From SB11 sp943370295 (GTDB taxonomy: Bacteria > Bacteroidota > Bacteroidia > UBA8524), in NCBI GenBank assembly GCA_943370295.1, contig CALRQL020000002.1, forward strand, positions 186,001 through 250,000: a stretch of DNA of 64,000 nucleotides, read 5' to 3'. The position numbers and the translations under genes are program-made. The first letter of the stretch is position 1, and each line of letters starts with the position of its first letter. Shown here piece by piece: positions 27,965 to 38,700 of this stretch. A model generated the notes under the pieces. That model did not search any database and had not been told where the DNA came from. It saw nothing but the letters and a program-made list of their open reading frames with translations.

Positions 27965-28063
27965 TTTTACTCTTTAGTTTTTAAATAAGATGTTTAATGT
28001 CCCAAAAATGTTACCGCAATGTAGTTTTTTTTTGTTTTTGTAACTTAAAATTAGTTCAGAAGT

Positions 28064-28099
28064 AAAAAAAATCCCACCTGCGCAAAGCACAGGCGGGAT
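28064..28099 (-). terminator. Terminator of the RND efflux operon
   Basis: ATCCCACCTG (28071-28080) pairs with CAGGCGGGAT (28090-28099), one pair being G-U on the minus strand. The stem is followed on that strand by eight T. It lies 31 bases after the stop at 28131. Confidence 0.85.
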
Positions 28100-28130
28100 A
28101 CTATAACGAAACTAAAAAAGGAGGGCTTGA

Positions 28131-31100
28131 TTATTCTGCTACTATATCGTTGTTAGTAGCAACTGTTGCTGATTCGTCAGTAGATTTCTTTCTAAACCAA
28201 CGCATTTGTACTTTCTCACTAATAATATACATTACTGGTACTACGTACAAGGTTAAGAAAGTGGTTACTGTCAAACCGAAAATAATCGTCCACGATAGAG
28301 GACCCCAGAACATTGCACTATCACCACCTATATATATATGCGGGTTGTATTCGCTTAAAATAGTGAAGAAGTTAATATTTATACCCAAAGCAAGGGGCAC
28401 AAGACCCAATACAGTAGTGATTGCTGTAAGCAATACAGGGCGCAAACGGGTACTACCTGAAACTGCTACAATTTCAATCAATTCGCTTACAGGCAAACTC
28501 TCATCTTCGCTTAGGCCAAGCTCTTGTTTACGGCGTTTTATACTTAGGTCGGTAAAGTCAATCAATACAATCGCATTGTTTACCGCCACACCGGCCAGTG
28601 ATATAATACCCAAACCGCACATTAGGATTGAGAAATCCATTTGGAAGATACCAAAGCCCATAAAAACACCGATGGTACTAAACAACACTGAAAGCATGAT
28701 GATGGCAGGGTTAATGATGCTGTTGAACTGCGCCACAATAATCAGGAATATAAGCATGAACGCAATCATAAACGCACGACCCATAAACTCTGATGATTTG
28801 TTTTGCTCTTCTTGCTCACCGGTAAACTTATAGTCGTATCCGGCAGGCAATTCAAATCCTTCTAACAAGGCTTTGTACTTAGGTACAATTTCGTTGGCAC
28901 TGTAGCCTTCTTTTACATTGGAGTAGATGGCAATCACCCTATTCATGTCTTTACGTTTTACCGATCCGAACGTGGTACCGTAATCAACGGTTGCAACTGC
29001 CGAAATAGGCACTTGAACAATTTGTCCGTTTGACGGGTTACGGAAGGTAATCATTTGGTTCATCAGATTACCGCCGTTATAGCGTTGGTCGTTTCTCAAC
29101 CGTAAGTTGATGGGGAAATCGTCTTCACCTTCTTTAAACTTAGATATTTCTTTACCAAAGCTACCTGTACGAATAGTGTTAGCAATACTGAAAGTAGATA
29201 TACCGAAACGGCGAGCCGCTTCACGGTCAATTTTCACTATCATTTCAGGTTTGCTGTCTTCAAGGTCGGTTTCAAGTTTATCTACACCGGGTATCTTTTC
29301 AGCATCCATGTAGGCAAGCATCAAGTTGGTGTATTTAATCAAAGTATCATAGTTTTCGCCACTCACCTCAACGTTAATAGGTTTACCCACCGGAGGGCCG
29401 TCGCGGTTCTTTTCAACTGAAATATTAGCTTCGGGTATTCCTTGCAAAGCTGCACGAACATCTTCAAGCACTTGTGATGTGGTGGCAATGCCCTCCATCT
29501 TCATACGGTCTTCAGTTTTTATAAACGTAACCGTAATACGTGCTTTGTGAGGCATGGCACCTTGCTGTACCCCCTCGTTAGGGTCTGAGGTACCTTCACC
29601 TACCTGAGCCAGCATAGCTTCCACAATTTTCTTGTGTGGTTTTAGTACGCTGTCGATTTTGGTTTCTAACTGCTTTGTGAAAGCGTTGGTACGTTCAATA
29701 TCAGTACCTAATGGCATTTCAACAAACACGTTAAAATACAAGGGTTCGTTATCAGGGAAGAACGTAACTTTTACATTACTGTTGGCAAAAAATGCCCAAC
29801 TGAAAATCATTAAGACAGTTGTTGAGAAGAAAATGGTTTTGGTGTGGGTGAAGCACCATTTTGCAGTACGCAAGTATAGGTTTTCAAGCTTCACTAAACC
29901 GTTGTTTTGGAAACGGATAGAAGCAGGCTTAAAGTAATAACGGGTTAGTATGCGTAGCAACGCCCATAGCAACAATAAGTTACCCAGGGTTAAACTACCG
30001 CTTACAATAAGTAATAAACCGGGTACAATTAGTACAATGTTGTATATCCAAAATTTACGAACGGGTGAGCCCTTGTCATCCTCATCTTTTATCATCATTC
30101 GTGCGGTAAGCACAGGGTTAACCACCAATGCTACGAACAATGAAGCAGAAAGTACGGTGATGATGGTGATAGGCAAGTATTTCATAAACTCACCAATCAA
30201 ATCATTCCAGAACAATAGGGGAAGGAAAGCTGCTACCGTAGTAAGGGTTGATGAAATAATAGGCCATGCTACTTCACCGATACCGTATCTTGATGCATCG
30301 TATTTATTAAAACCTTCTTTTGTGTATAAGCGGTAAATGTTCTCAACTACCACAATACCGTTATCCACCAACATACCTAAGGCCATGATTAGCGAGAAAA
30401 GCACCATCATGTTTAGTGTAGCTCCCATAAAATACAGGATGGCATACCCCAACATCATTGATAGCGGAATAGCAATACCCACAAACAATGCATTACGCAC
30501 ACCCATAAAGAACAACAGGATAAGTACCACCAAGATAATACCTGAGATAATACTGTTTTCAAGGTTGCTTACGTTATCACGGGTTTGGATACTTTGGTCG
30601 TTGGTAAGCACCACTTTCATGCCTTTTGGCAGCTTGTTTTTCTGTGCATCTTCAAGGATTAGTTTCACCTTGTCGATACCATTCAGAAGGTTCTCACCCG
30701 ATTTTTTCATAATATCAATTGATACTACGGGGTTTTTATCCAAGCGGGCAAAGCTTTGAGCTTCTTCAGGGCCAAACTCAACGGTAGCAATATCGCGCAG
30801 GTACACAATTTTTTGGTTCTCGTCCTTTACAATAATGTTGGCCAAGTCCTTAAAATCTTTGTATTCACCTGATATACGAATACTACGGCGGTTAATGTTA
30901 TCACCGTCGATGCTTTGTATATCACCACCCGACATTGAAATGTTTTCAGATTTGATTGCATTTTCAATATCGCCGAAGCTGATTTGCATCGCTTCCATTT
31001 GGTTTTTGTCAACAGAAATACGCACCTCTTTGTCAAGCAAACCGCGTATTTCAGCTTTAGAAATCTCAGGAAGTTTTTCAAACTCGTCTTCTAGGTATTC

Positions 31101-31607
31101 AGCGTTTTCTTTCAACACATCGTAGCTAAAGTTACCCGATATGTTTACGTTAACAACCGGAAACTCAGAGAAATCCATTTCAAAAATGTTCGGGTCGTTG
31201 GGCAAGTCGTTGGGCAAATCGCCTTTAATCTTGTCCACCGCATCTTTCACATCCTGTAAGGCTTCTTCGGGGGTTATGTCAAGGTCAAATTCAACGATAA
31301 TGGTTGAGTAATCTTGAATAGAGGTAGATGTAAACTTTTTGATACCCTTTAACGATTTAATTTCTTTTTCGATAGGGCGGGTAACAAGGTTTTCCATATC
31401 AGTAGGAGAGTTACCGGGGTAAACTGTTCCTACGTAGATAATTGATTGTTTAATCTCGGGGAAGCTTTCTTTTGGCATCGCGCCATAGCCTACCCAACCT
31501 ATTATAGCAATAATAAACACCAACACATAAACGCTGGTTCTATTATTAATAGAGAAGGTTGAAAGGCCAAACTCTTTTAAGAGCTGTTTATCTTTATCTG
31601 TGCTCAT
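28131..31607 (-). CDS. RND efflux transporter permease
   Basis: 1158 residues, of the HAE1/AcrB-type resistance-nodulation-division family. The N terminus is cytoplasmic, with TM1 at about 28-45 (VYVLVFIIAIIGWVGYG), then the periplasmic porter domain with PKESFPEIKQ and VTRPIEKEIKSLKG. TM2-TM6 are at about 350-500, including the ALGMLVDNGIVVVENI motif with the proton-relay Asp in TM4. Between TM6 and TM7 (about 510-565) is an insertion with two further hydrophobic segments (WIYNIVLIVPGLLLIV and GNLLLLWALLRIL). The second half repeats the plan, with SLAGVAVNNAIVLIDF. It is the inner-membrane pump of a tripartite complex with the adaptor and TolC-like genes upstream; substrate unknown. Confidence 0.93.
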   Translation of the reverse strand: MSTDKDKQLLKEFGLSTFSINNRTSVYVLVFIIAIIGWVGYGAMPKESFPEIKQSIIYVGTVYPGNSPTDMENLVTRPIEKEIKSLKGIKKFTSTSIQDYSTIIVEFDLDITPEEALQDVKDAVDKIKGDLPNDLPNDPNIFEMDFSEFPVVNVNISGNFSYDVLKENAEYLEDEFEKLPEISKAEIRGLLDKEVRISVDKNQMEAMQISFGDIENAIKSENISMSGGDIQSIDGDNINRRSIRISGEYKDFKDLANIIVKDENQKIVYLRDIATVEFGPEEAQSFARLDKNPVVSIDIMKKSGENLLNGIDKVKLILEDAQKNKLPKGMKVVLTNDQSIQTRDNVSNLENSIISGIILVVLILLFFMGVRNALFVGIAIPLSMMLGYAILYFMGATLNMMVLFSLIMALGMLVDNGIVVVENIYRLYTKEGFNKYDASRYGIGEVAWPIISSTLTTVAAFLPLLFWNDLIGEFMKYLPITIITVLSASLFVALVVNPVLTARMMIKDEDDKGSPVRKFWIYNIVLIVPGLLLIVSGSLTLGNLLLLWALLRILTRYYFKPASIRFQNNGLVKLENLYLRTAKWCFTHTKTIFFSTTVLMIFSWAFFANSNVKVTFFPDNEPLYFNVFVEMPLGTDIERTNAFTKQLETKIDSVLKPHKKIVEAMLAQVGEGTSDPNEGVQQGAMPHKARITVTFIKTEDRMKMEGIATTSQVLEDVRAALQGIPEANISVEKNRDGPPVGKPINVEVSGENYDTLIKYTNLMLAYMDAEKIPGVDKLETDLEDSKPEMIVKIDREAARRFGISTFSIANTIRTGSFGKEISKFKEGEDDFPINLRLRNDQRYNGGNLMNQMITFRNPSNGQIVQVPISAVATVDYGTTFGSVKRKDMNRVIAIYSNVKEGYSANEIVPKYKALLEGFELPAGYDYKFTGEQEEQNKSSEFMGRAFMIAFMLIFLIIVAQFNSIINPAIIMLSVLFSTIGVFMGFGIFQMDFSILMCGLGIISLAGVAVNNAIVLIDFTDLSIKRRKQELGLSEDESLPVSELIEIVAVSGSTRLRPVLLTAITTVLGLVPLALGININFFTILSEYNPHIYIGGDSAMFWGPLSWTIIFGLTVTTFLTLYVVPVMYIISEKVQMRWFRKKSTDESATVATNNDIVAE

Positions 31608-31634
31608 ACAGTAGTAGTCAGGATTAGAGTTGGA

Positions 31635-32753
31635 TTATTTTACAATTGAAATCAAGGTACCATCGGCAAGACCTTTTGTATTTTCTGTAACAATACGGTC
31701 GCCGGCTACAAGACCTTCAGTAATTTCAGTAAGTGCATTTGCAGTTTGTCCTGCTTTAATTGCTCTTCTTTTTGCATAGGCTTTGCCACCCTTTTCTTCA
31801 ACTACATATACAAAACTTCCTGCACCATCGGTACCAATTACATTTGATGGAACAGCTATAGCGTTAGGTTTTACATAATCAAAGATGGTAACCATCGACA
31901 ACAAATTAGGCTTAAGGTTTTGGCTGTTGTTGAAGATGTTTACAGTGATAGCGAATGTGCGGTTTGCAGGATCGATAACCTGACCTACAGCACCTATTTT
32001 AGCGCCCATAGTGTAGTTGATACCGGGGAATTTAAGGTACACTGAGTCGCCAATTTGTACGGCTGACACGTACCTTTCAGATATTTGAGCAGTAACTTTA
32101 AGCTGGTTGTTGTTTACCACACGGGCTACAAGCATACCGGGCATAATGTTTTCGCCATTGTTTATCATTACATCATCTACCACACCGCTTACTGGTGAAG
32201 TGATATTGTATTTGGCGTATTGGCTGCGCAATGTTTCAAGTTGTTTTTTCAAAGCATCGCGTTGGTTTTCAGCTTGCAACAATTGCATTTCAGTACCTAC
32301 GTTTTGGTCGCGCAAGGCTTTTTGTTTTTTGTAGGTAATCTCCGCCAGTTTCAAAGCGTTTTCAACTTCTTGTATAGAGTTAGCAGTAATATCACCGTTC
32401 ACACGGGCAATCAACTGGCCTTCGCTCACTTTTTGGCCTTCTTTTACTAATACATCTACTACACGTCCGGCTACTTCGCTACCTACAATCACATTCTTAT
32501 CGCTTTCTACCACACCTTGCATTTCTACCGGGCGTTTAAAGGTAATGCCCGCAAGTGTTTGCATTTTAACCGGTACAGCTACGTTGGTTGTGGTGTCTTT
32601 GGCTGAAAGTTCTTTTTCAAGTGCCTCAATTTTTTTGCCTAATTCAGCATATTCAGCCTTCATTGCATCAAGCTGCTTTTGCTTATCTGCTTCTTGTTTT
32701 CCGCATGATATGGCCAATATTGCTACTAAGGCCAATGCTATAATATATTTCAT
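31635..32753 (-). CDS. RND efflux periplasmic adaptor lipoprotein
   Basis: 372 residues. Signal peptide with lipobox LAISC (lipidated Cys17). A short N-terminal coiled coil (about 22-50, rich in K/E/L/A) is followed by a split biotinyl-lipoyl domain (GRVVDVLVKEGQKVSEGQLIARV), a coiled-coil hairpin of about 60 residues (EVENALKLAEITYKKQ to RSQYAKY), and beta-barrel and membrane-proximal domains. It links the inner-membrane permease to the TolC-like channel. It lies 27 bases before the permease gene and 46 bases after the tolC gene. The N-terminal coiled coil before the lipoyl domain is an addition seen in many Bacteroidota adaptors. Confidence 0.92.
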   Translation of the reverse strand: MKYIIALALVAILAISCGKQEADKQKQLDAMKAEYAELGKKIEALEKELSAKDTTTNVAVPVKMQTLAGITFKRPVEMQGVVESDKNVIVGSEVAGRVVDVLVKEGQKVSEGQLIARVNGDITANSIQEVENALKLAEITYKKQKALRDQNVGTEMQLLQAENQRDALKKQLETLRSQYAKYNITSPVSGVVDDVMINNGENIMPGMLVARVVNNNQLKVTAQISERYVSAVQIGDSVYLKFPGINYTMGAKIGAVGQVIDPANRTFAITVNIFNNSQNLKPNLLSMVTIFDYVKPNAIAVPSNVIGTDGAGSFVYVVEEKGGKAYAKRRAIKAGQTANALTEITEGLVAGDRIVTENTKGLADGTLISIVK

Positions 32754-32799
32754 TTGTGTTAGGGATTTTTGGTGAAATTGTTTTTATAGTTTGTTTTGT

Positions 32800-34173
32800 T
32801 TATTCAAGTATTTTACCCCCGGTGGCCTTGCGGTATTCAAGTTCAGATACCATCAGTTCGTAAAGGGATATTAAAAGGTTGGTTTCGGTAGTGTTATATT
32901 CTGTTTCAGCCGTTGTGTATTCTAACGATGTGCCTAACCCTTCTTGTAGTTTGATTTTGGCAATGCGCTTAATTTCAGCGGCCAACTCCATGTTTTTCTT
33001 TTGAAGGTTATAGCTTTCAAGAGCTCGCAAGTATGATGTGCGAGCTGTAAATACCTCGTTTTGGTACGATTGCTCAAACTGAGTTTTGGTAATTTTATAT
33101 TGCTGTAATCTCAAATCAGCTTGCTGTATAAACGAACGTTGCCTGAAGCCGGTAAATATGGGAACGTGCAAAGTAAGCCCCCATGCTGTACCCGGAAACC
33201 ATGGATTGCCCAACTGGCTCAACTCGCCTTTGCTGGCAAAGGTGTTTTGTTGGTGGCTGATAAATCCGTTTAGGGTAGGGTAGTAGCCTACTTGGTAGCG
33301 GCGTTTATCCAATATACCCAGTTTTATTTGTTGTTCAAGAAGTTTATACTCAGGGCGGGCACCAATATTGCCATTGGCATCCACATTTAGTATATTCATT
33401 TTAGCCTCAAGGGTTTCGCTGGTTTCAGTAAGTTGTATTTCTTTGTTTACATCAAAGCCCATTTGAAGTTTCAATACATTTAGCATCACTTTGCGCTGGT
33501 CCTCAAGCCTTGATTTTTGTATCGCAAGGTTTGAGCGTGAAAGCGCAATGCGTGTTGTATCAACAGCTTCGGCAAAACCTTGTGTAGCCATTGCACTCAT
33601 AGTAAACAATGTTGAATCCAGACTGCGCAAGCTGGCAGTCAGTTGTTCAATACGCTCATCAGCCATCAATACTGAGTAGTAGGCCTTAATGGTGTTTATT
33701 TCTACCTCAATTTCAGTTTGCTGGGTGGCCAATGTGCTCATAGCCACATATTCTTTAGCCGCTTTTACACCTAAAAAATAAGTTCCGTCAAAAATCAACT
33801 GGTTTAGTTGGCCATTTACTGTTAATGAATTTGCCAAACCAAATTGTGCATTAATAAACTCAGGGCCACGTGGCGAGCCTGGAGGTAGGGCATCGTTAAT
33901 AAAGTTTGGAAGCCTTTGGGTAGCTATCTGTATATTGTTGGTATAGCTGGCACCGGCACTTATTTGCGGCAAGCCGCTTGCAAGTATTTCATTAACTTTT
34001 TGGTTAGAAATTTTCTCGTCAATGCGGGTCTTTTGCAGCGAAAGGTTGTTTTTCTTGGCGTACTCTACCGCCTCTTTAATCGAAAACTTTGTGGCCTCCT
34101 GCGCTGTTGAGGGCAGGTATAGGCCCGCAACAACCGCAAGCGCTAACAAAAGCCGTATTAGTCTTATTTTCAT
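32800..34173 (-). CDS. TolC family outer membrane efflux protein
   Basis: 457 residues. A signal peptide (MKIRLIRLLLALAVVAG) ending at about AQ precedes two structural repeats, each with long helices and a pair of beta strands, as in TolC/OprM. Typical features are FSIKEAVEYAKKNNLSLQ at the start, SAGASYTNN, and the second repeat with QADLRLQQYKITKTQFEQ. It forms the trimeric outer-membrane channel of the efflux pump encoded downstream. It starts 6 bases after the tetR stop. Confidence 0.93.
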   Translation of the reverse strand: MKIRLIRLLLALAVVAGLYLPSTAQEATKFSIKEAVEYAKKNNLSLQKTRIDEKISNQKVNEILASGLPQISAGASYTNNIQIATQRLPNFINDALPPGSPRGPEFINAQFGLANSLTVNGQLNQLIFDGTYFLGVKAAKEYVAMSTLATQQTEIEVEINTIKAYYSVLMADERIEQLTASLRSLDSTLFTMSAMATQGFAEAVDTTRIALSRSNLAIQKSRLEDQRKVMLNVLKLQMGFDVNKEIQLTETSETLEAKMNILNVDANGNIGARPEYKLLEQQIKLGILDKRRYQVGYYPTLNGFISHQQNTFASKGELSQLGNPWFPGTAWGLTLHVPIFTGFRQRSFIQQADLRLQQYKITKTQFEQSYQNEVFTARTSYLRALESYNLQKKNMELAAEIKRIAKIKLQEGLGTSLEYTTAETEYNTTETNLLISLYELMVSELEYRKATGGKILE

Positions 34174-34179
34174 AGTTAA

Positions 34180-34785
34180 TTATATTTTGTTGGATTGTTT
34201 GTTTAAATATTCAATGCCTTTGGGTGTTGCAATGCCGCAAATGTGGTACGACAGCATGGATTTCACCACATCTTCAAACTTAAATTTGTCGCGCGGAAAG
34301 TATGGGCTTTCAAGCACAGCATCGGCCATAACCATATAAAGGCGGGGGATTATTTTTGTATCAACATCTGCACGATAAAAACCTTCTTTTATACCTCGCT
34401 CCATGTTTTTTTCAAGCTGCTCGGTTATGCATGCCAATTTGTATTCGCCCAGTTTGTGAAATGCGCTCGAATGGTATTTGCGCAAATCAAACATTAAAGC
34501 AGGGCTGGTATCTTTTAACTGCTGGCAAAAAAAGTCGCCAATGGCCAGCATGGCATCAATAGGGTTTTTATTATCCTCAGTAATTACTTCGCAGGTATGG
34601 CGGTGGCGTTGCAGATAAAACTCAAGGGTTTTTTCAACCAAATCATTTTTATCATTCACAAACTGGTACAAGGTTTTTTTGCTAATACCAAGTTCACGGG
34701 CAACATCGTCCATCGTGATACTTTTTATTCCGTACCGCGAGAAAAGGTTTTCGCTTCCTTCTAATATTTTAAGTAGTAATTGCAA
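34180..34785 (-). CDS. TetR/AcrR family repressor of the efflux operon
   Basis: 201 residues, normal for the family. The N-terminal helix-turn-helix is clear: ENLFSRYGIKSITMDDVA followed by RELGISKKTLYQFVNDKNDL (about residues 11-48). The C-terminal ligand-binding part is helical with no strong similarity I can name. The only in-frame start of the right length is a TTG at 34785; a perfect TACCTTTG box ends 8 bases before it. A perfect 10-bp inverted repeat lies 34 bases upstream. It is the first gene of tetR-tolC-adaptor-permease and probably represses its own operon until a pump substrate binds. Confidence 0.9.
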   Translation of the reverse strand: MQLLLKILEGSENLFSRYGIKSITMDDVARELGISKKTLYQFVNDKNDLVEKTLEFYLQRHRHTCEVITEDNKNPIDAMLAIGDFFCQQLKDTSPALMFDLRKYHSSAFHKLGEYKLACITEQLEKNMERGIKEGFYRADVDTKIIPRLYMVMADAVLESPYFPRDKFKFEDVVKSMLSYHICGIATPKGIEYLNKQSNKI

Positions 34786-34793
34786 AACGGAGG

Positions 34794-34801
34794 CAAAGGT
34801 A
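34794..34801 (-). promoter_or_regulatory. -7 box of the efflux operon
   Basis: TACCTTTG on the minus strand ends 8 bases before the TTG start at 34785. A TTG on the same strand at 34819-34817 lies 15 bases upstream, abutting the operator. Confidence 0.6.
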
Positions 34802-34819
34802 AAAAAAGAATAAACGCAA

Positions 34820-34845
34820 GAAACGTTTTTGAGTGAAAACGTTTC
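34820..34845. promoter_or_regulatory. Perfect inverted repeat, likely TetR operator
   Basis: GAAACGTTTT (34820-34829) and AAAACGTTTC (34836-34845) are perfect 10-base arms with a 6-base spacer. It abuts the upstream promoter element of the tetR operon. A further half-site, GAAACGT, is at 34911-34917, close to the divergent PAP2 gene. Confidence 0.75.
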
Positions 34846-34959
34846 CTTAGTTTCTTTTGTTTCCTTTTAAATAATTGATAATCAATATTTTGTGATTTTT
34901 GTAATTTTACGAAACGTAGAAAAAACCCGATGAACCGTATTTTTTGTATGATTGTACCG

Positions 34960-35697
34960 ATGAAAAAAATAATTGTTGTTTTGTCTTTTGTGGTGCTGTT
35001 TTATGGAACAGTAGGAGTTGGTAAAGCCCAAACAGTGCTAAAACTAAAAACACCCATGGTATATTACACGGCCGGTGGTAGCATAGGGCTATTGGCAGCA
35101 GGGCATTGGGCTACACTTAATACAAAACCATATACAATAGCTGATTTAGCCACTTTTAATAGAGATAATCTTAATGCTATTGATAGGCAGGCTACCTTTC
35201 AGTATAATACGCAGGCAATATTTTTTAGTGATGCAACTGCTTTTACCTGCGCAGCAGTGCCGGCTGCAATGAGTTTACTACCCAAGATACGCAAGGAGTT
35301 TGTTACTTATAATGCAGTGTATGCACAATGCTTGTTGGCTACAATGGGACAAAGCATGATTTTAAAAGGTTTTATTAATAAGGCACGGCCTTATGTGTAC
35401 AATACTAATGCCCCGCTTGATAGGCGCTTGAGCCGTGATGCAGGGCATTCGTTTCCATCAATGCATACTTCTGTTTCTGCGGCTGCTTGCTTCTTTGCTG
35501 CTACAACCTATTGCCTTTATTATCCTGAAAGTAAATATAAAGTTCCTGTTTGGATAGGAGCTGTTATTCTTCCTGCTTTAACAGGCTACCTGCGCAACCA
35601 AAGCGGCAGGCATTTTTATAGCGACATAGCCGGAGGGTACGCGATTGGGGCGGCCAACGGAATACTCTTTCCGCTATTGTTCAAGCAAAGAAAATAA
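34960..35697 (+). CDS. PAP2 family phosphatase
   Basis: 245 residues from the ATG at 34960, which begins a normal signal peptide or anchor (MKKIIVVLSFVVLFYG...GKAQ); ATG codons at 34930 and 34948 are alternatives. The three acid-phosphatase motifs are present: KGFINKARP (motif 1, Lys/Arg), PSMHTS (motif 2, catalytic His) and SGRHFYSDIAGG (motif 3, Arg, His nucleophile and Asp). It probably removes phosphate from lipids such as undecaprenyl pyrophosphate or phosphatidic acid in the periplasm. It is divergent from the tetR operon and ends 10 bases before the end of the convergent PKD gene. Confidence 0.87.
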   Translation: MKKIIVVLSFVVLFYGTVGVGKAQTVLKLKTPMVYYTAGGSIGLLAAGHWATLNTKPYTIADLATFNRDNLNAIDRQATFQYNTQAIFFSDATAFTCAAVPAAMSLLPKIRKEFVTYNAVYAQCLLATMGQSMILKGFINKARPYVYNTNAPLDRRLSRDAGHSFPSMHTSVSAAACFFAATTYCLYYPESKYKVPVWIGAVILPALTGYLRNQSGRHFYSDIAGGYAIGAANGILFPLLFKQRK

Positions 35698-35707
35698 ATT
35701 GTAAAGA

Positions 35708-38700
35708 TTATCTGATAAGGTGGATAGTGCCATTAAGGGCGTATGGCCTTCCTTCAGCATCAATAATTTTAATGGCGTATGAATACATATCAGTTGGCAT
35801 GGCTACATCGTCTGAGCGTCCATCCCAACGGTGATTCAAATCGTTAGAAACAAAAATCTCTTGTCCCCAGCGATTAAATATCTGCATTTTGTAGCTGCTG
35901 ATAAACTCAACACCGTCCATGCCGAAATAATCATTCTTACCATCGCCATTGGGCGTGAAACTGGTAGGAACATAAGCATCAAACGGGGGTACAATCAAAA
36001 TTTCTTTACTTACTTTGGTAACACAACCTGTTTTATTAGCAACTTCAAGTGCTACTGTGTAGTAGCCAGCCTTTTCGTAAGTAATCAATTCAGTTTGTTT
36101 AGTAGATAATTGGCCGTTGCCAAAATCCCATTTGTATGAATTTACATCTCCTGAAACCTCAGGGATAAATTCAATAACGGTTTCATCAAAGCCCCATTGC
36201 TTTTTGTGGTGGGTAAAATCAGCCGTAGGCAGTTTAACCACATTAACAGCGTTAGCTTTTGAAGTTACATACCTGCATCCCTTATCAGAAACAGCAGTTG
36301 CAGTAAGTGTATAACTGCCGCTATGAGGATAAGTGTAAATTGGTTGGGGCATAGTAGAAAGTTCGCCATCGCCCAAATCCCATAACCATTCTCTAATCGG
36401 AATAAAATTATCCAGTCCTTGTATTTTTAGTCGGGCAGGTTGTTTATCACAGGTTTCAATGCTCACAATTTCAAACACAGGAGTTGGATGAACAGTCACC
36501 TCAATAGGCTCAAAGCTTCCTTCACATCCTTCGGCTGATTTTGCATCAAGTTGTATAGTGTATTTGCCGGGGTTTAAGTAATTAGCTGTTGGTGTAGGGG
36601 CAGACAATTCATTACCATTACCAAGTTTCCAAACATAGTTTGCAATTGCAACATCGTTTGTGCGGTTTACACCTAATACAAAGGCGTTCAGGTCAAGACA
36701 TTGCCCGTTGTTATTTACCGTAATTGTACCCTTGGGGTTTTCAAAAACGGTAACGGTGTGTGTGCTGATATCCTCACAGCCATTTTGTGATACAATTTTA
36801 AGCTCAAGGGTATTTTTACCTTTGGCGGTAAATGTAATAGGTAAAGGATTGGCAAAGTATATCTTGCCTGCTTCATCCTTCCAACTGTATGACGATACCG
36901 GTGCCGAAGGGTTGGTGTTTGAAAACGAAAACTCAAACCTGTTGTCGGTTTCGCAAGCACTTAAGGTTTTAATAGATACATCAGCCTTTGGTTTTTCAAA
37001 GGTTGTTAGTGTATTAACAGCAGTAACTTTGCAACCTTTATCATTTGTAGCAGTTAGCGAAACAAGAAAAGTTGAATTTGGAGCAAACGTTTTAACTGGG
37101 TTTTTATCAGTAGATGATGTGTTATCACCAAAGTCCCAATCGTATCGCTGTATGCTGTGCTCCCCTGATGTGTTATTTATAAATTCAACGGGGCTGCTGC
37201 CTAAGCAAGAAGTGGTATTTTTTGATGTTGTAAAGCTAACCGTTGGAGAAGAATACACAACAACTTCGGTTTCTGTGGTTACACTGCATCCTGCAAGGTT
37301 GGTTATGGTTAATTTTACAGGATATGTTCCGGCTGCGGGGAAAGAAAGATTAATTTCTTCTTTACCTTTAATGGTTGTTCCTCCCGAAACCCATTCAATA
37401 GTTTCATAGCTTTTCAGCAGGGTATTTTTCTTAAAGCTAAAGCTATTATCAATATCACAAGATTTGTTGATGGTGGTTGCGAATGAAGCATCCGGACCAT
37501 CAAATACAGTAACTTGTTTACTTATTTCGTCACTGCATCCTTCTGCTGAAATTGCTGTTAACTTTATAGTATAAGTACCGGGTTTGCTGAAACTCCATTC
37601 AACAGGTGATTTAGTAAGTTTTTTGCCCTCCACTTCAAACTCAGTTGTGTAAGTACCTGAGTAGGAAGAATTATTTGTAAAGAAAAACTTGTTTGAAGTA
37701 CCACAATTGTTGCCTACTGCAATTGTGAAGTCAGCCTTAATGTCAGGGTTTATTTTAATGTCTTTGGTGGTTGAGTCAATGCATCCATGCGTAGAAGTAA
37801 GGACGTGGGTAATTTTATGAATCCCTGATGCTGTAAATGAATGTGATTTGGTAACTCCTGTGCCGGCAGGAACAAAATCAATCAACCATTTATTTGCTGT
37901 TTTAGTATCGTTTGATGTAAACGTAAAAGTGTTGTTTTTGAAACACTGTATTGGTTTATCAATACTAAAGTCAGAGTTTAAAATATTATAAGTTACTCTT
38001 ACCGAGTCTCTTGTAACACAACCCATTGAGGTTACGTCAACAAAATGCATACCCGGGGTGGTGATAATACGGTTACCGGCTTTGCTGCCGTTGTTCCATA
38101 AATATGAGGCACCGGGAATATTTAGTTTTACTGAAAGATATTGCGATTTACACAAAACCGTATCGTTGCCCAATGTAAATTGGGGCGGACGATTGATAAC
38201 AATTTGATGGCTGAAAGTTTCGGCGTTGCCATTATAATAAATGGTTGCTGCAACTGTATAAACGCCAGCCGCCCTGTAGGTATATGTTGGTGTAAGCCCT
38301 TTGGCTCGGTTGCCCGGATAGCTTGGGTTGTCACCAAAATCCCATTGTATAGAGTCCATACCATTTATCAAAAATCCAAACTGTGTGGGTTGGTTTTCGC
38401 AAAGGTTTTCAGCTACAATGTAGTTTTCGGCAAAATAGTTAGTAACAAAGTTAGGGAAGCCTTGCACTGCCCATCTGCCGTTTAGGCTAAATGAGTTGTC
38501 AGTAAATCCGGCAGTTGAAGCTTCATTGTTAGGAAAGTTAATAGTGCCAATGGTGGTATTTTGCTTACAGAAGTATAGCTTTTTATCGGGGCCTAATTGG
38601 ATAGCCCAAATATTTTCATCGGAGGTAAATTCTTTTTGTGAAAAGCGCAACACACCTGAATTTTTAACATCAGGTATGGTGTATTGAAATAGGCTTTTTC

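Noticed and set aside
28150..28833. 227-residue open frame opposite the RND permease
   Set aside because: Antisense shadow of a strongly conserved gene; composition follows the complementary codons of hydrophobic residues.
36660..37409. 249-residue open frame opposite the giant PKD gene
   Set aside because: Antisense to repeated PKD codons; no independent promoter box or domain.
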